The position numbers and the translations under genes were made by a program. This document shows, one piece after another, positions 16,713-25,701 of a DNA stretch of 64,000 nucleotides. The notes below the pieces were generated by a model. It was not told the DNA's origin. It saw only the letters and a list, made by a program, of their open reading frames with translations, and did not search any database. Every line of letters starts with the position of its first letter. Positions within the stretch are counted from its first letter, which is position 1. Source of the stretch: Fidelibacterota bacterium (GTDB lineage Bacteria > Fidelibacterota > Marinisomatia > SCGC-AAA003-L08 > TS1B11); NCBI GenBank assembly GCA_004124875.1, contig SCKJ01000003.1, forward strand, positions 92,654-156,653, given 5' to 3'.

Positions 16713-19700
16713 ATGAATATGCGTTCCATTATACTCTCCCCCCTCTACCTTGTTTTTCTGGCCAGCACGACTCTGTCCGGGCAATTCGGCCAGAATATCG
16801 TCCAGTACGACCACTATGAGTGGCAGTTCATCCAAACGCCACAGTTTGACATCTACTTCTATGGCGACGATATGACGATCGCCAAATTTGCTTCGGCGGC
16901 GGCCACGGAGAGCTACGAGCAGATTTCTGATCGCTTGAACTGGCAGCTGCAAAAGCGCGTCTCCATCATGGTCTATCAGTCGCACGCGGATTTCCAGCAG
17001 ACCAACGTGACATACAGTTACATGTCCGAGGGCATAGGTGGGGTAACAGAGCTGTTCAAGAATCGCGTCGTGGTGCCGTTCGAAGGGAGCTACGCCGACT
17101 TCCGCCATGTCATTCACCACGAGCTGGTGCATGCCATGGTCAACGATTTTATTTACGGGGGCAATGCGCAGTCGATTATCAGCGGCCGGATTCGATACTC
17201 CATCCCTTTATGGATGAATGAAGGGCTGGCGGAGTATCTTTCCAACGGTTGGGAATCCAACTCGGATATGTACATGCGCGATCTGGCCCTCAATGGTGAT
17301 ATTCCGCCTGTGAGCCAGCTGGGGGGACTGTATGCCTACCGGGGCGGTCAATCGGTGTGGCGTTTTATCACCAGTAAATATGGCGAAGAATCCATTGCGG
17401 AAATATTTACGCAGATCAAAAACCGTTCGAACATCGATCGAGGCCTGAAAGCGGCGCTGGGCACCGACCTCAAACGGCTCGGCGAACAGTGGAGCGAAAA
17501 TATCAAGAAAGATTACTGGCCCGATGTGGCTGGCCGTGAGCGGCTCGAAGATGTCGCATTCAGGGTCACCGATCATGAAAAAATCGAAAACACTTATAAC
17601 ATTGCGCCCTCCATCTCTCCCGATGGCAGTAAACTGGCCCTGCTCGCCAACCGGCACGGCAACATGGAAATCATCCTGATCTCCGCCACTGACGGGAAAT
17701 TTATCAAGCGCCTCATCAGGGGGGGCACCACCTCGGGATTCGAAGAGCTGCACCTGCTCAAGCCTGGCATTACCTGGTCTCCGGATGGCTCCAAGGTGGC
17801 CTTTGCCGCCAAAGCCGCCAGCAAGGAGATGGTCTATGTGGTGGACATCAAGACCAACAAAACGAAAAAGTACCCTTCTACCCTCGAGGGCGTCTTTAAT
17901 GCCGCCTGGAGCCCCGACGGCTCCACCATTGCCCTGGCGGCCAACAACGGCACGAAAAGCGACATCTACCTGCTGGACCTCGAGTTTGGCGATTTTACCA
18001 ACCTGACCGATGACATTTTCGCCGAGTATAATCCGGTCTGGTCAGCCGATGGCAACAGTATCGCCTTTGGCTCCGACCGGGGCAGTGCGCCGCCCTATCG
18101 CTACGATGCTGATGGTATGGAGTATCCTATAGAGATGCGCTTCGATCCAATGCTGGGATCGCCCCTTACGGCCACGCCACCCTCATTCGAGATGGATAAT
18201 TTCGACTTCAGCGGATCGGATATCTTCACCATGAACCGCGACGGCAGTCAGCTACAGCGCCGGACCTTTGATGATGCGCAGGAGAACTTCCCCGCGTTTG
18301 CGCATTCCGCCCCCTACCTCTACTATACCAGTGACAGGACGGGCATCAATAACGTTTACATGCTGGATCTGGAGACCGGGGAAGAGCGGACGGTGACCAA
18401 TGTCCTGACAGGGGTCAGCGATTTGAATATGGCGGTCGATGACAGCCGGCTCTATTTCTCAGGATTTCAGAATTCGGGGTTTGACATCTACCGTTTCAAC
18501 AATCCTCTGGACCTCTGGAACCAGGACCTTCAAGTTGAGCCTTCCAAATATATCCTGACGGAGTCAGGCAACCGTATAGCAGAGCGGGTGAATGAAAACC
18601 GGAATAGATTTGGTCATGTGGGATCGAACAATTACAGGAATTATGTGTTTGGAATCGACGATCCCTCAGATTTTGGGACCCGCGTTGCAACATCCTCATT
18701 GAGTGACATGCTGGAGGAGGAGGATCTTAAGGATCAGGATGGAGAGTACAAAGTACAAAAGTACCGGACGCGCTTTACCCTCGATCTGGTGCAGAGCTAT
18801 GCCAGTTACAATACGGTCTACAGTTTCCAGGGGATGACCCAGTTCGTATTCAGTGACATGCTGGGCAACCATCGCATTTCCATGGCGACGGAAATGCAAA
18901 TATCGCTGGAAAATTCGGACTATTTCTTTACTTATCATTTCCTGCCCTACAGGACCAACTATTATTTCACACTGTTCCACACGGCCCTCCTCTTGCAGGA
19001 CATTACCGGGCGCGTGGACCGCCTCCGGCATTACGGCATGGATTTCACGACCTCTTTCCCCATTGACCGCTTCAAACGCATTGAGGCCGGCCTGGTGGCC
19101 ACCTCGGCAATCTATTCGCAGTTTGCCCGCAATAGCAATAATCAGTTGCAAGAGCTCAAGGACGTGAGGCAGACGTTAACCACCGCCATTCCGCGTCTGG
19201 GTTTCGTCCTGGATAACGCCGAGTGGAGCTATCTCTATCCATTGGGCGGCTGGCGATCCAGCATCAATCTGCAGGCCAGTCCTAAATTCAACAATAAATC
19301 ACTCTCATTTACGACGCTTTCGTTTGATATTCGCCGCTACGGACGGCTGTGGGGCGGCACCAGCTTTGCCGCGCGCGTCAGTGGTGGGGTCAGCACCGGA
19401 GCCGACGCACAGCGGTTCCTCGTGGGAGGGCTCCCCTGGCTGATGAGCTCAGATACGGATGGCCGCTACAAAAGCACGCCCTTCACAAATTCTGAAGAGG
19501 TCCTGAAAACTTTGTATTTTTCCCAGTACCTGACGCCGTTGCGGGGGACCCAACTGTTGGAAATGGTGGCCGAAAAAGCCGTGCTGCTGAACCTGGAATA
19601 CCGGTTTCCCTTCCTGCTCTACTATTTTCCGGCGCTGGGCATGCTGGGACAAATTGGCGGCGTGGCCTTCATCGATGCCGCTCAGGTGTGGGACCCCGTG

Positions 19701-19877
19701 CCCATTGGCGATCAGCCTGAGGACGATCTGCCCAAAACCCAAACGGCGCTGACCTACGGCTGGGGACCCCGGTTTCTCCTCTTTGGCCTGCCGATAAAGA
19801 TTGATTACGCTTGGGAATACAGGGCGACGGGGCCCCATCCCAAAAATTGGTATTTTACCATCGGTCTCGATTTCTAG
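16713..19877 (+). CDS. Peptidase MA-like/TolB-propeller/outer-membrane barrel protein
   Basis: A protein of about 1,054 residues with a signal peptide (IILSPLYLVFLASTTLSG). Residues about 30-280 carry HELVHAM (HExxH) and, some 33 residues later, NEGLAEYLS, the gluzincin zinc-site arrangement of peptidase-MA-like proteins. Residues about 300-560 hold WD40/TolB-type propeller blades (ISPDGSKLALLANRHGN, WSPDGSKVAFAAK, WSPDGSTIALAAN, WSADGNSIAFGSDRG). The last third ends like an Omp85/BamA barrel (EYRFPFLLYYFPALG, GVAFIDAAQVWD, C-terminal Phe). It is likely an outer-membrane protein with a large periplasmic or surface head. A GTG at 16692 and an ATG at 16719 are alternative starts. Confidence 0.75.
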   Translation: MNMRSIILSPLYLVFLASTTLSGQFGQNIVQYDHYEWQFIQTPQFDIYFYGDDMTIAKFASAAATESYEQISDRLNWQLQKRVSIMVYQSHADFQQTNVTYSYMSEGIGGVTELFKNRVVVPFEGSYADFRHVIHHELVHAMVNDFIYGGNAQSIISGRIRYSIPLWMNEGLAEYLSNGWESNSDMYMRDLALNGDIPPVSQLGGLYAYRGGQSVWRFITSKYGEESIAEIFTQIKNRSNIDRGLKAALGTDLKRLGEQWSENIKKDYWPDVAGRERLEDVAFRVTDHEKIENTYNIAPSISPDGSKLALLANRHGNMEIILISATDGKFIKRLIRGGTTSGFEELHLLKPGITWSPDGSKVAFAAKAASKEMVYVVDIKTNKTKKYPSTLEGVFNAAWSPDGSTIALAANNGTKSDIYLLDLEFGDFTNLTDDIFAEYNPVWSADGNSIAFGSDRGSAPPYRYDADGMEYPIEMRFDPMLGSPLTATPPSFEMDNFDFSGSDIFTMNRDGSQLQRRTFDDAQENFPAFAHSAPYLYYTSDRTGINNVYMLDLETGEERTVTNVLTGVSDLNMAVDDSRLYFSGFQNSGFDIYRFNNPLDLWNQDLQVEPSKYILTESGNRIAERVNENRNRFGHVGSNNYRNYVFGIDDPSDFGTRVATSSLSDMLEEEDLKDQDGEYKVQKYRTRFTLDLVQSYASYNTVYSFQGMTQFVFSDMLGNHRISMATEMQISLENSDYFFTYHFLPYRTNYYFTLFHTALLLQDITGRVDRLRHYGMDFTTSFPIDRFKRIEAGLVATSAIYSQFARNSNNQLQELKDVRQTLTTAIPRLGFVLDNAEWSYLYPLGGWRSSINLQASPKFNNKSLSFTTLSFDIRRYGRLWGGTSFAARVSGGVSTGADAQRFLVGGLPWLMSSDTDGRYKSTPFTNSEEVLKTLYFSQYLTPLRGTQLLEMVAEKAVLLNLEYRFPFLLYYFPALGMLGQIGGVAFIDAAQVWDPVPIGDQPEDDLPKTQTALTYGWGPRFLLFGLPIKIDYAWEYRATGPHPKNWYFTIGLDF

Positions 19878-19913
19878 CCGCTTTCCCTTGACCGGCCTGC
19901 CATGCCGACCCCA

Positions 19914-19944
19914 CTTTCGGGCTTGAAATGATGCCGCCCGAAAG
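19914..19944 (+). promoter_or_regulatory. Hairpin upstream of tgt
   Basis: CTTTCGGGC at 19914-19922 is the exact inverse complement of GCCCGAAAG at 19936-19944, a 9-base stem with a 13-base loop. Its 3' arm ends 5 bases before the GTG start of tgt and covers the place of a ribosome site. No T-run follows, so it is a poor terminator; a control of tgt translation is possible. Confidence 0.4.
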
Positions 19945-19949
19945 CCCCC

Positions 19950-21092
19950 GTGGCTGACAAAATTCCTTTCCAGATCAACGCCGCAGATGATGACTCGCTG
20001 GCCAGGCAGGCCGTCATCTCCACCGGCCGCGGCGAGATACAGACGCCCTTTTTCATGCCCGTCGGGACGTATGGCGCGGTCAAGTCGCAAGCCCCCGAAG
20101 AATTGCAGGAGCAGGGAGCACAGGTGGTGCTCAGCAATGCGTACCATCTTTACCTCAGGCCGGGTCTTGACCTGCTTGAGCGGACGGGTGGTCTGCACCC
20201 GTTCATGGGCTGGGATGGCCCAATGCTCACAGATTCTGGTGGCTATCAGGTGTTCAGCCTCGCCGCTCTGCGCGACGTGGACGATGGCGGAGTCACTTTC
20301 AAAAGCCACCTCGACGGCTCCGTGCACAGGTTCACGCCCGAAAAAGTGATCGATATCCAGCGGGTCATCGGGTCGGACTTCATGATGCCCCTGGATGAAT
20401 GTCCCCCCGGCGATGCCCCCAAGAAAATCTGGGCCACTGCGGTTGCCAGAACGACCCAATGGATGTCACAGGCTCTGACGAGATTTGACGAAACCGGGCC
20501 TGCTTACGGCAAACCGCAGTACCTGTTGTGCATCATTCAGGGAGGCACCGATCCCGGCCTGCGCAGGCAATCCGCTGAGAGTTTGCTACAGCTGCAGCCA
20601 TCGGGCGTTGCCATTGGGGGACTGGCTGTCGGGGAGTCCAAGGAGGAGCTGCAGGCCACCCTGGAAGACCTGGCGCCACAGCTGCCGGCCGATATGCCCC
20701 GTTACCTGATGGGCGTCGGTACCCCTGCCGATCTGGTGCGGGCGGTTGGTCTGGGCATGGATATGTTCGATTGCGTTCTGCCCACGCGCAATGCCCGCAA
20801 TGGGCAGCTCTTTACTTCTGCTGGCAAATTGAACCTGCGCAACGCCAAATTTCGCGATGATCTGGGACCCGTGCAGGACGACTGCGGATGTCCGCTGTGC
20901 CGGCGCTACACCAGGGCCTATCTCCGGCACCTGTTTGTCACCGGCGAAGTGCTGGGGTTACGGCTGGCCACCGCGCATAATCTGTGGTTTTACCACCATA
21001 TGATGGCCGACATGCGCAGCGCCATTTCGAGTGGCGCGTACAGCCATTGGTCGCGGGAATTTCTGGGCCGGTATGAGGAGGGATTGGAATGA
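19950..21092 (+). CDS. tgt: Queuine tRNA-ribosyltransferase
   Basis: Tgt exchanges the wobble guanine of GUN-anticodon tRNAs for preQ1 in queuosine synthesis. The 380-residue TIM-barrel protein has LTDSGGYQVFSLA near residue 93 (base-recognising Asp), DECPPGDAPKK, IIQGG, AIGGLAVGESKEE, YLMGVGTPADLVRAVGLGMDMFDCVLPTRNARNGQLF (catalytic Asp in DCVLPTR) and the zinc site DDCGCPLCRRYTRAYLRHL near 308. GTYGAVKSQAPEEL replaces the usual GTQGTVK. The start is GTG. The stop overlaps the Nudix gene. Confidence 0.95.
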   Translation: MADKIPFQINAADDDSLARQAVISTGRGEIQTPFFMPVGTYGAVKSQAPEELQEQGAQVVLSNAYHLYLRPGLDLLERTGGLHPFMGWDGPMLTDSGGYQVFSLAALRDVDDGGVTFKSHLDGSVHRFTPEKVIDIQRVIGSDFMMPLDECPPGDAPKKIWATAVARTTQWMSQALTRFDETGPAYGKPQYLLCIIQGGTDPGLRRQSAESLLQLQPSGVAIGGLAVGESKEELQATLEDLAPQLPADMPRYLMGVGTPADLVRAVGLGMDMFDCVLPTRNARNGQLFTSAGKLNLRNAKFRDDLGPVQDDCGCPLCRRYTRAYLRHLFVTGEVLGLRLATAHNLWFYHHMMADMRSAISSGAYSHWSREFLGRYEEGLE

Positions 21093-21568
21093 CTGAGGTG
21101 GTTGTGCGCGTGATTGATCTGCACATTGTCCGCTGGGTGAAAAAGCAGCCGCACTATCTCTTGCTCCACCGCGCCAAAGGTGAGATGTATGCGGGGGTAT
21201 GGCAGGGCGTCACCGGTAAACTGGAGGTCGGGGAGCAGGCGTGGGAATCGGCCCTGCGGGAACTGCGCGAGGAGACCGGCCTGTCGGCTCTGCATCTCTG
21301 GACAGTGGACCAGGTGAACTTTTTTTACGAGGCATCCCATGACAGGATGAACGCGATACCGGTATTTGGCGCGGAGGTGACCGACGAGGAAGTTGCGCTC
21401 TCCAAGGAGCACGATTATTATCAATGGTCGGCTATCGAAGAGGCCGTCAAGCTGATACTGTGGGGACAACAGCGCAACGGATTGCGGGCTTTCCACGATA
21501 TGCTGACGCAGACGAGAGAAAAATTGCGCTGGATGGAAGTGCCGCTGGAGTCTCAGACAGGCGGTTAG
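21089..21568 (+). CDS. Nudix hydrolase
   Basis: A 159-residue Nudix-fold pyrophosphohydrolase. The Nudix box GKLEVGEQAWESALRELREE followed by TGL (near residues 43-65) matches G-x5-E-x7-REUxEExGU exactly. The remainder resembles the dATP/dihydroneopterin-triphosphate group (VWQGVTGKLE, HDYYQWSAIEEA), so NudB-like cleavage of a nucleotide such as dihydroneopterin triphosphate is a reasonable guess but not certain. It is translationally coupled to tgt by an ATGA overlap. It converges with the lipoprotein gene on the other strand, 1 base apart. Confidence 0.88.
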   Translation: MTEVVVRVIDLHIVRWVKKQPHYLLLHRAKGEMYAGVWQGVTGKLEVGEQAWESALRELREETGLSALHLWTVDQVNFFYEASHDRMNAIPVFGAEVTDEEVALSKEHDYYQWSAIEEAVKLILWGQQRNGLRAFHDMLTQTREKLRWMEVPLESQTGG

Positions 21569-21569
21569 G

Positions 21570-22931
21570 CTACGGCAGAGATATGGTCAGCTGCTGCCCT
21601 TCAACGTTCCACTGAGCGCCCACAGCCCACAGCGAAAAGCCCTCAGCCTCAACTTTCAAGGTATCGCCCAGCATGGCAGTGACCGGCTTCTGCCCGATGC
21701 CGCTGATACGCAGCTCCTTGATGCCGTCAAGCAGCGGATGCTCTCCGGCCGGTAGGCTCAGGCAGTCGCGGCCCAGCACTTCCAGAGACGCCCCCTTATG
21801 GCCCAGCTGCAGCCAGCGGTTATGCAGCAGCTGGCCCCCTGGCAGCCGGTCGATATTAAGTGGGTCAAAGCCCTGGGCCCAAAGCCGGTTGGAAAGGGGC
21901 GTCGTGATGTTGATGGTCCAACCCTTGCGCTGAGCCATTTCGCTGATGAGGGCGTTGCGCCGACGATCCATCCCGGCCACATCGGCAATCGCCCGGGATA
22001 CGATTTGCTGCTTGAGGGCGACGTCCAGCTCGCAGGCGCCGGTCGCTCCCCCGGCTGCTGCGGATAACAGTTCGTCCAGAGTCAGGCCGGGATTGGCGCT
22101 CAGCCGGTCTTTCCAGTCCGGGTCGAGGCGGTCGAGGAGCTGCGCCGTTGATCGCCCCGTGCCGTAACCTCTGCGGCGGCCCTCCTCCGGGGGATAGCCC
22201 CCCTCAGGAAGCCCCGGATCACTTTCGGGCCAAGCCGCGCGCTGCAGGTAGTCGGCCAGCCCTTCCTTGAGCTCTATTTGCCGCTCATACGTTGCGACCT
22301 CGTCCGAGACCAGGCGGTAGCGTTCTGCGCGCCACTCGATCGACAGGGCCGCCCAACAGCGGGTCTGCGCCTCATTCCCGCTGCCCAGCGCCTGCCGCAG
22401 GGCGAGCGTTTCAAGCCGCCGCAGTCCGATAATTTTGAGATCATCATCAGGCAGGGTAAAGGCCGTGGCCTCATTGGGGCTCCATTGCGGGAACGCGGCG
22501 CTTTGGTACACGTGGAACAGCTCGTGAATGATCACGGACGCTGCCTCTTCCACCGGCACCCGCCGGCCCGCCGGGACCGAATAGGTTGCCGTCAACACCC
22601 CCGCGAGGTCGACGCTGGCGTTGGCCCGGATAGTTGCATGCTGTCCGCTGAAGTACCAGACGCCGGGGGGATTGGGCAGCTCGGTAAATTCTCCTGGAGG
22701 TGCTGGATGCCGAAACAGATAGCTTGCCTCGCCATCATAAATGACCACGGGATATTGCGCCGGCTCAAAGCCCGGCCACAGGCTACCCGCCGACATCTGA
22801 TCAACTTCGGCCATCACATCCCAGGGATGCCAGGTCTGGCGCGTGCAGGCTGTGATGACCAGGGCCACAACTATTGCCACGGCCTTCAGATTTGAGGAGC
22901 CTGATATTTTCGCGCTGAAAAGATGCCTCAC
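21570..22931 (-). CDS. Lipoprotein with HExxH site, unknown function
   Basis: I do not recognise a family. The 453-residue protein has a hydrophobic N-terminus ending in VALVITAC, a lipobox. Around residue 140-150 it reads EEAASVIIHELFHVYQSAAFP, a metallopeptidase-like HExxH helix. Further on are many Leu/Ala/Arg-rich helices, with ERQIELKEGLADYLQRAAWP (Glu-Gly-Leu-Ala-x-Tyr), a phrase that often supplies the third zinc ligand in gluzincins. So a lipid-anchored zinc peptidase is possible. The GTG at 22931 overlaps the stop of the DoxX gene (GTGA) and is preferred to a GTG three codons upstream. Confidence 0.65.
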   Translation of the reverse strand: MRHLFSAKISGSSNLKAVAIVVALVITACTRQTWHPWDVMAEVDQMSAGSLWPGFEPAQYPVVIYDGEASYLFRHPAPPGEFTELPNPPGVWYFSGQHATIRANASVDLAGVLTATYSVPAGRRVPVEEAASVIIHELFHVYQSAAFPQWSPNEATAFTLPDDDLKIIGLRRLETLALRQALGSGNEAQTRCWAALSIEWRAERYRLVSDEVATYERQIELKEGLADYLQRAAWPESDPGLPEGGYPPEEGRRRGYGTGRSTAQLLDRLDPDWKDRLSANPGLTLDELLSAAAGGATGACELDVALKQQIVSRAIADVAGMDRRRNALISEMAQRKGWTINITTPLSNRLWAQGFDPLNIDRLPGGQLLHNRWLQLGHKGASLEVLGRDCLSLPAGEHPLLDGIKELRISGIGQKPVTAMLGDTLKVEAEGFSLWAVGAQWNVEGQQLTISLP

Positions 22932-23875
22932 GACTCCCACGCCCCGAACGTTACTTCACGGAATGTTTTCAGGCCAGGAATATCGGCCTCCTCCTTGCCC
23001 AGGATGAGCCCATCCTCCAGCATGTACAGGGCTGGCCAGTAGTTGAAGGCATCACCGAATTTTGCCGGATCGTAGCGATAGATGGGGAACTCCACCTCAA
23101 ATGTTTTGCGAAACCACTCGATCTCGTAAGGATCGCCATTGGTGACGCCCATCAGCGGCGGATCGCCACCCGCGGCGAGCTGCTTGATGTTGGCCACCGC
23201 GTTCCAGCAATGTTCGCAGTTCACGGCAAACACAAACACCAGCTGCTGACCTTCCATATCGGGACTTTCATCGACAAACCACTCGTCCGGAAAAAACTCC
23301 CCAACCTGGGCCAGCGAGTTATCCTGCTTGGGTGATTCAATGGTGTAGCCGGTGCCGACGGCGGATACCAGGAGCAGGCTCCCCAGCGCGGCGATCCGCC
23401 AGTTAAGCCAATCGGCGGACTCGTGGCGATGGTTCACCCAGATGGCAGCGGTCAGCAATGCCAGCCCCAGATTGCGCAGCAGGGCCAGCTCGGGACTCAT
23501 TTCGAGGTAGCTCCCGAAACAGCCGCAGCTGCCCAGTTCACCACCGATGATGCCCACTACCAATAGCGCAGAAAGGCCCGCCAGCATGGCTAGTGTAGCT
23601 GCGGCCGTCGCGCCGAGTGAAACGCCCAGCAGCAGCATGGTCCCCAGCAACAGCTCCACAGGCGGCACCAGGGCTCCCAGCGGTACGATCCAGCCGGGAA
23701 TCTGGTAGCCGGGGAGGGCGGCCATGAAGCTCTGCGCGTCCAGAACCTTGGCCAGGCCGGAAAATATAAACATTGCCCCCACGACCACGCGTCCCGCGAT
23801 GGCCAGCCATGCCACCCACGGGGGCAGCGGTTCCAGGGCATCCAGTTTTCGAGATAAATTTGCAGTAGCCGACAT
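22928..23875 (-). CDS. DoxX/MauE-type membrane protein fused to thioredoxin-like domain
   Basis: A 315-residue inner-membrane protein. The first half has four to five membrane helices with GRVVVGAMFIFSGLAKVLD and the GSCGCFG motif between helices 3 and 4, both typical of the MauE/DoxX group. After another helix (LLLVSAVGTGYTI) the C-terminal 130 residues form a thioredoxin/redoxin-like domain with VFAVNCEHCWNAV, a C-x2-C pair facing the periplasm. Such fusions occur in Bacteroidota. A thiol-redox role for exported proteins is likely. It is co-transcribed with the lipoprotein downstream. Confidence 0.82.
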   Translation of the reverse strand: MSATANLSRKLDALEPLPPWVAWLAIAGRVVVGAMFIFSGLAKVLDAQSFMAALPGYQIPGWIVPLGALVPPVELLLGTMLLLGVSLGATAAATLAMLAGLSALLVVGIIGGELGSCGCFGSYLEMSPELALLRNLGLALLTAAIWVNHRHESADWLNWRIAALGSLLLVSAVGTGYTIESPKQDNSLAQVGEFFPDEWFVDESPDMEGQQLVFVFAVNCEHCWNAVANIKQLAAGGDPPLMGVTNGDPYEIEWFRKTFEVEFPIYRYDPAKFGDAFNYWPALYMLEDGLILGKEEADIPGLKTFREVTFGAWES

Positions 23876-23939
23876 TGTGACAACTCCCCTTGGCCCTTCA
23901 GGCCGGTGTTTAAGCCTCGCGGCCCGGTTCTGCCGTAGT

Positions 23940-25178
23940 TTAGGGCAATTCGGGCGCTGTTACCAAATGCATCATGCCTCTATGGCTCAGTCCGGCCACA
24001 CCGCACAGGGCGGCGCCCAAACCGATAACCATGAATATTGTCGCGATAGGGACCCATTCCGCAATGGGCCCCAACAGGGCGGCGGAGAGCGCCGTTAGTC
24101 CCAGCACCGACATGTTGACCATGGAAAATACTCTCCCGCGCAGATTCGCCGGGGTAACTTTTTGGACGATGGTGGTGCGCGGGATCGTAATCATGGGAAT
24201 GCCGATGCCGTGGATAAACAGCGCCAGCCGTGTGAATTCGTAGCTATCCACGAAGTAGAGGACGGAGTAAGTGAGACCGTCCATGATCATCCCGAGGAAC
24301 AGGATGAGTGAAGGGTTCAAACCTCCACCCAGGCGCCATACGAGGAACGATCCAACCAGCATACCGGCGGCCATATGGGCCTCGATCACCGCGAACGGGC
24401 CAAAACCCAGACCCAGGACTTCCCGCACGAAGATAGGTGTGCCGATCAGGGCGGGACCCATGATAAACAGGTTATTCAGGGCGGTGAGCATGATCAGCAG
24501 TCCCAACGGACGCTCCTGCCAGACAAACCTCAGGCCGCCCATGAGTTCCGACAGGTGGGTCGCCTTGTCAGTCTGGCCCGTTTGCGAAATGTGGCGCGGG
24601 GCCGCGAGGAACGCCAATGCCACCAAGCTGGCCCCGAAGGAGAGGGCGTCGATGGTGAACAGGTGCGTCAGTCCCACCCAGGCGGCGAGAAAGCCGGCCA
24701 GCGCGGGCCCGGCCATGTGGGCAAACTGTCCCGAAGTCGACATGAAGGCGTTGGTTGTTGTCAGATCGGCGGGATCGACCAAATCGGGTATCAAGGCGTC
24801 CCTGGCTGGATAAAAGAGGGTAGCGAACGTTGCCACCATAAAGACGATGGCCCCCAGGACCAGAGGGTTGCTCCCGCCCGACAACAGGTAACCCACCAGC
24901 GAAAAAACGAGCGCCATGCGGACGATGTCACTGAGGATCATGACGCCCCGCCGGTTGAAGCGGTCGGCCACCACTCCCGCAAACAGGCTGAACAGCACCG
25001 CCGGCAGGTAGGCGCTGAGCGCCACCAGAGAGGTTGTGGTTTTCGATCCAGTGAGCTCCAGAACGAGCCAGGGGAGCGCAATCTGGTAGATGGCATCGCC
25101 GGCATGGGAGACGACGTGACCGAACCATAAGAGGAGTAAATTTCTGTTTTTTAAAATATTCGAGCGACCGGCAGACAT
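23940..25178 (-). CDS. Major facilitator superfamily transporter (EntS-like)
   Basis: A 412-residue protein with about 12 membrane helices. ILKNRNLLLLWFGHVVSHAGDAIYQIALPWLVLELTGS, the loop ADRFNRRGVMILSD (MFS motif A between helices 2 and 3) and repeated Gly-rich helices place it in the MFS_3/EntS-like exporter group. The substrate cannot be told. The ATG at 25178 is chosen as giving a typical N-terminus; a GTG at 25217 is in frame and neither has a clear ribosome site. It precedes the DoxX-thioredoxin gene by 64 bases. Confidence 0.85.
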   Translation of the reverse strand: MSAGRSNILKNRNLLLLWFGHVVSHAGDAIYQIALPWLVLELTGSKTTTSLVALSAYLPAVLFSLFAGVVADRFNRRGVMILSDIVRMALVFSLVGYLLSGGSNPLVLGAIVFMVATFATLFYPARDALIPDLVDPADLTTTNAFMSTSGQFAHMAGPALAGFLAAWVGLTHLFTIDALSFGASLVALAFLAAPRHISQTGQTDKATHLSELMGGLRFVWQERPLGLLIMLTALNNLFIMGPALIGTPIFVREVLGLGFGPFAVIEAHMAAGMLVGSFLVWRLGGGLNPSLILFLGMIMDGLTYSVLYFVDSYEFTRLALFIHGIGIPMITIPRTTIVQKVTPANLRGRVFSMVNMSVLGLTALSAALLGPIAEWVPIATIFMVIGLGAALCGVAGLSHRGMMHLVTAPELP

Positions 25179-25294
25179 GGGCAGGGGAATTTGTAACCAC
25201 CGGTTTGTGGATGCCACTCCGAAAAGAGATTTTGATTGTGCCCCGTTAATACCTAAAAGTAAATTGGACCGAAGGAGAATGTACGGGTGATGCC

Positions 25295-25315
25295 GGTACC
25301 CGAATCAAGGGTACC
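25295..25315 (+). promoter_or_regulatory. Hairpin before ferredoxin ribosome site
   Basis: GGTACCC at 25295-25301 and GGGTACC at 25309-25315 form a 7-base perfect stem with a 7-base loop. The strong ribosome site AGGAGG follows 3 bases later at 25319-25324. It could be an operator or an mRNA-stability or translation element for the ferredoxin gene. Confidence 0.45.
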
Positions 25316-25333
25316 CTTAGGAGGAAATGCTAG

Positions 25334-25612
25334 ATGACATATATCATTGCCGAGCCATGTATAGACACTTGTGATACAGCGTGTGTTGAAGTATGTCCGG
25401 TAGACTGCATTCATCCCGACGAAGATTGGACCAAAGGCGATGATCCTGCGGGCCACATGCTTTACATCGATCCTGAAGAATGCATAGACTGCGGCGCGTG
25501 CGAGCCAGAGTGCCCGGTAGAAGCGATCTTTGAAGAAGATGCCGTGCCCGATGAGTGGAAGAAATTCACCAAGATGAATTATGATCGCTTCGGACGCGAG
25601 TTTGCCGGCTAA
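25334..25612 (+). CDS. FdxA-type seven-iron/bacterial ferredoxin
   Basis: A 92-residue ferredoxin with two cluster-binding regions: [17 protein letters not shown] (residues 9-25) and [16 protein letters not shown] (about 50-65). The first has an extra spacing that in FdxA-type proteins builds a [3Fe-4S] or modified cluster, and the second is a classic CxxCxxCxxxCP [4Fe-4S] site. [10 protein letters not shown] and the [20 protein letters not shown] stretch are typical of FdxA. It is an acidic cytoplasmic electron carrier. AGGAGG 9 bases before the ATG suggests strong translation. It stands upstream of the Mrp gene, a fitting iron-sulfur context. Confidence 0.9.
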   Translation: MTYIIAEPCIDTCDTACVEVCPVDCIHPDEDWTKGDDPAGHMLYIDPEECIDCGACEPECPVEAIFEEDAVPDEWKKFTKMNYDRFGREFAG

Positions 25613-25701
25613 ATAGCCCAAAAAATGAACAGGTGCGCAGGCTGACGGCATTGGATTAACCGCTTTTATTAGTTCTTCCTAAAGCCTGCCAGGATATTGC
25701 C

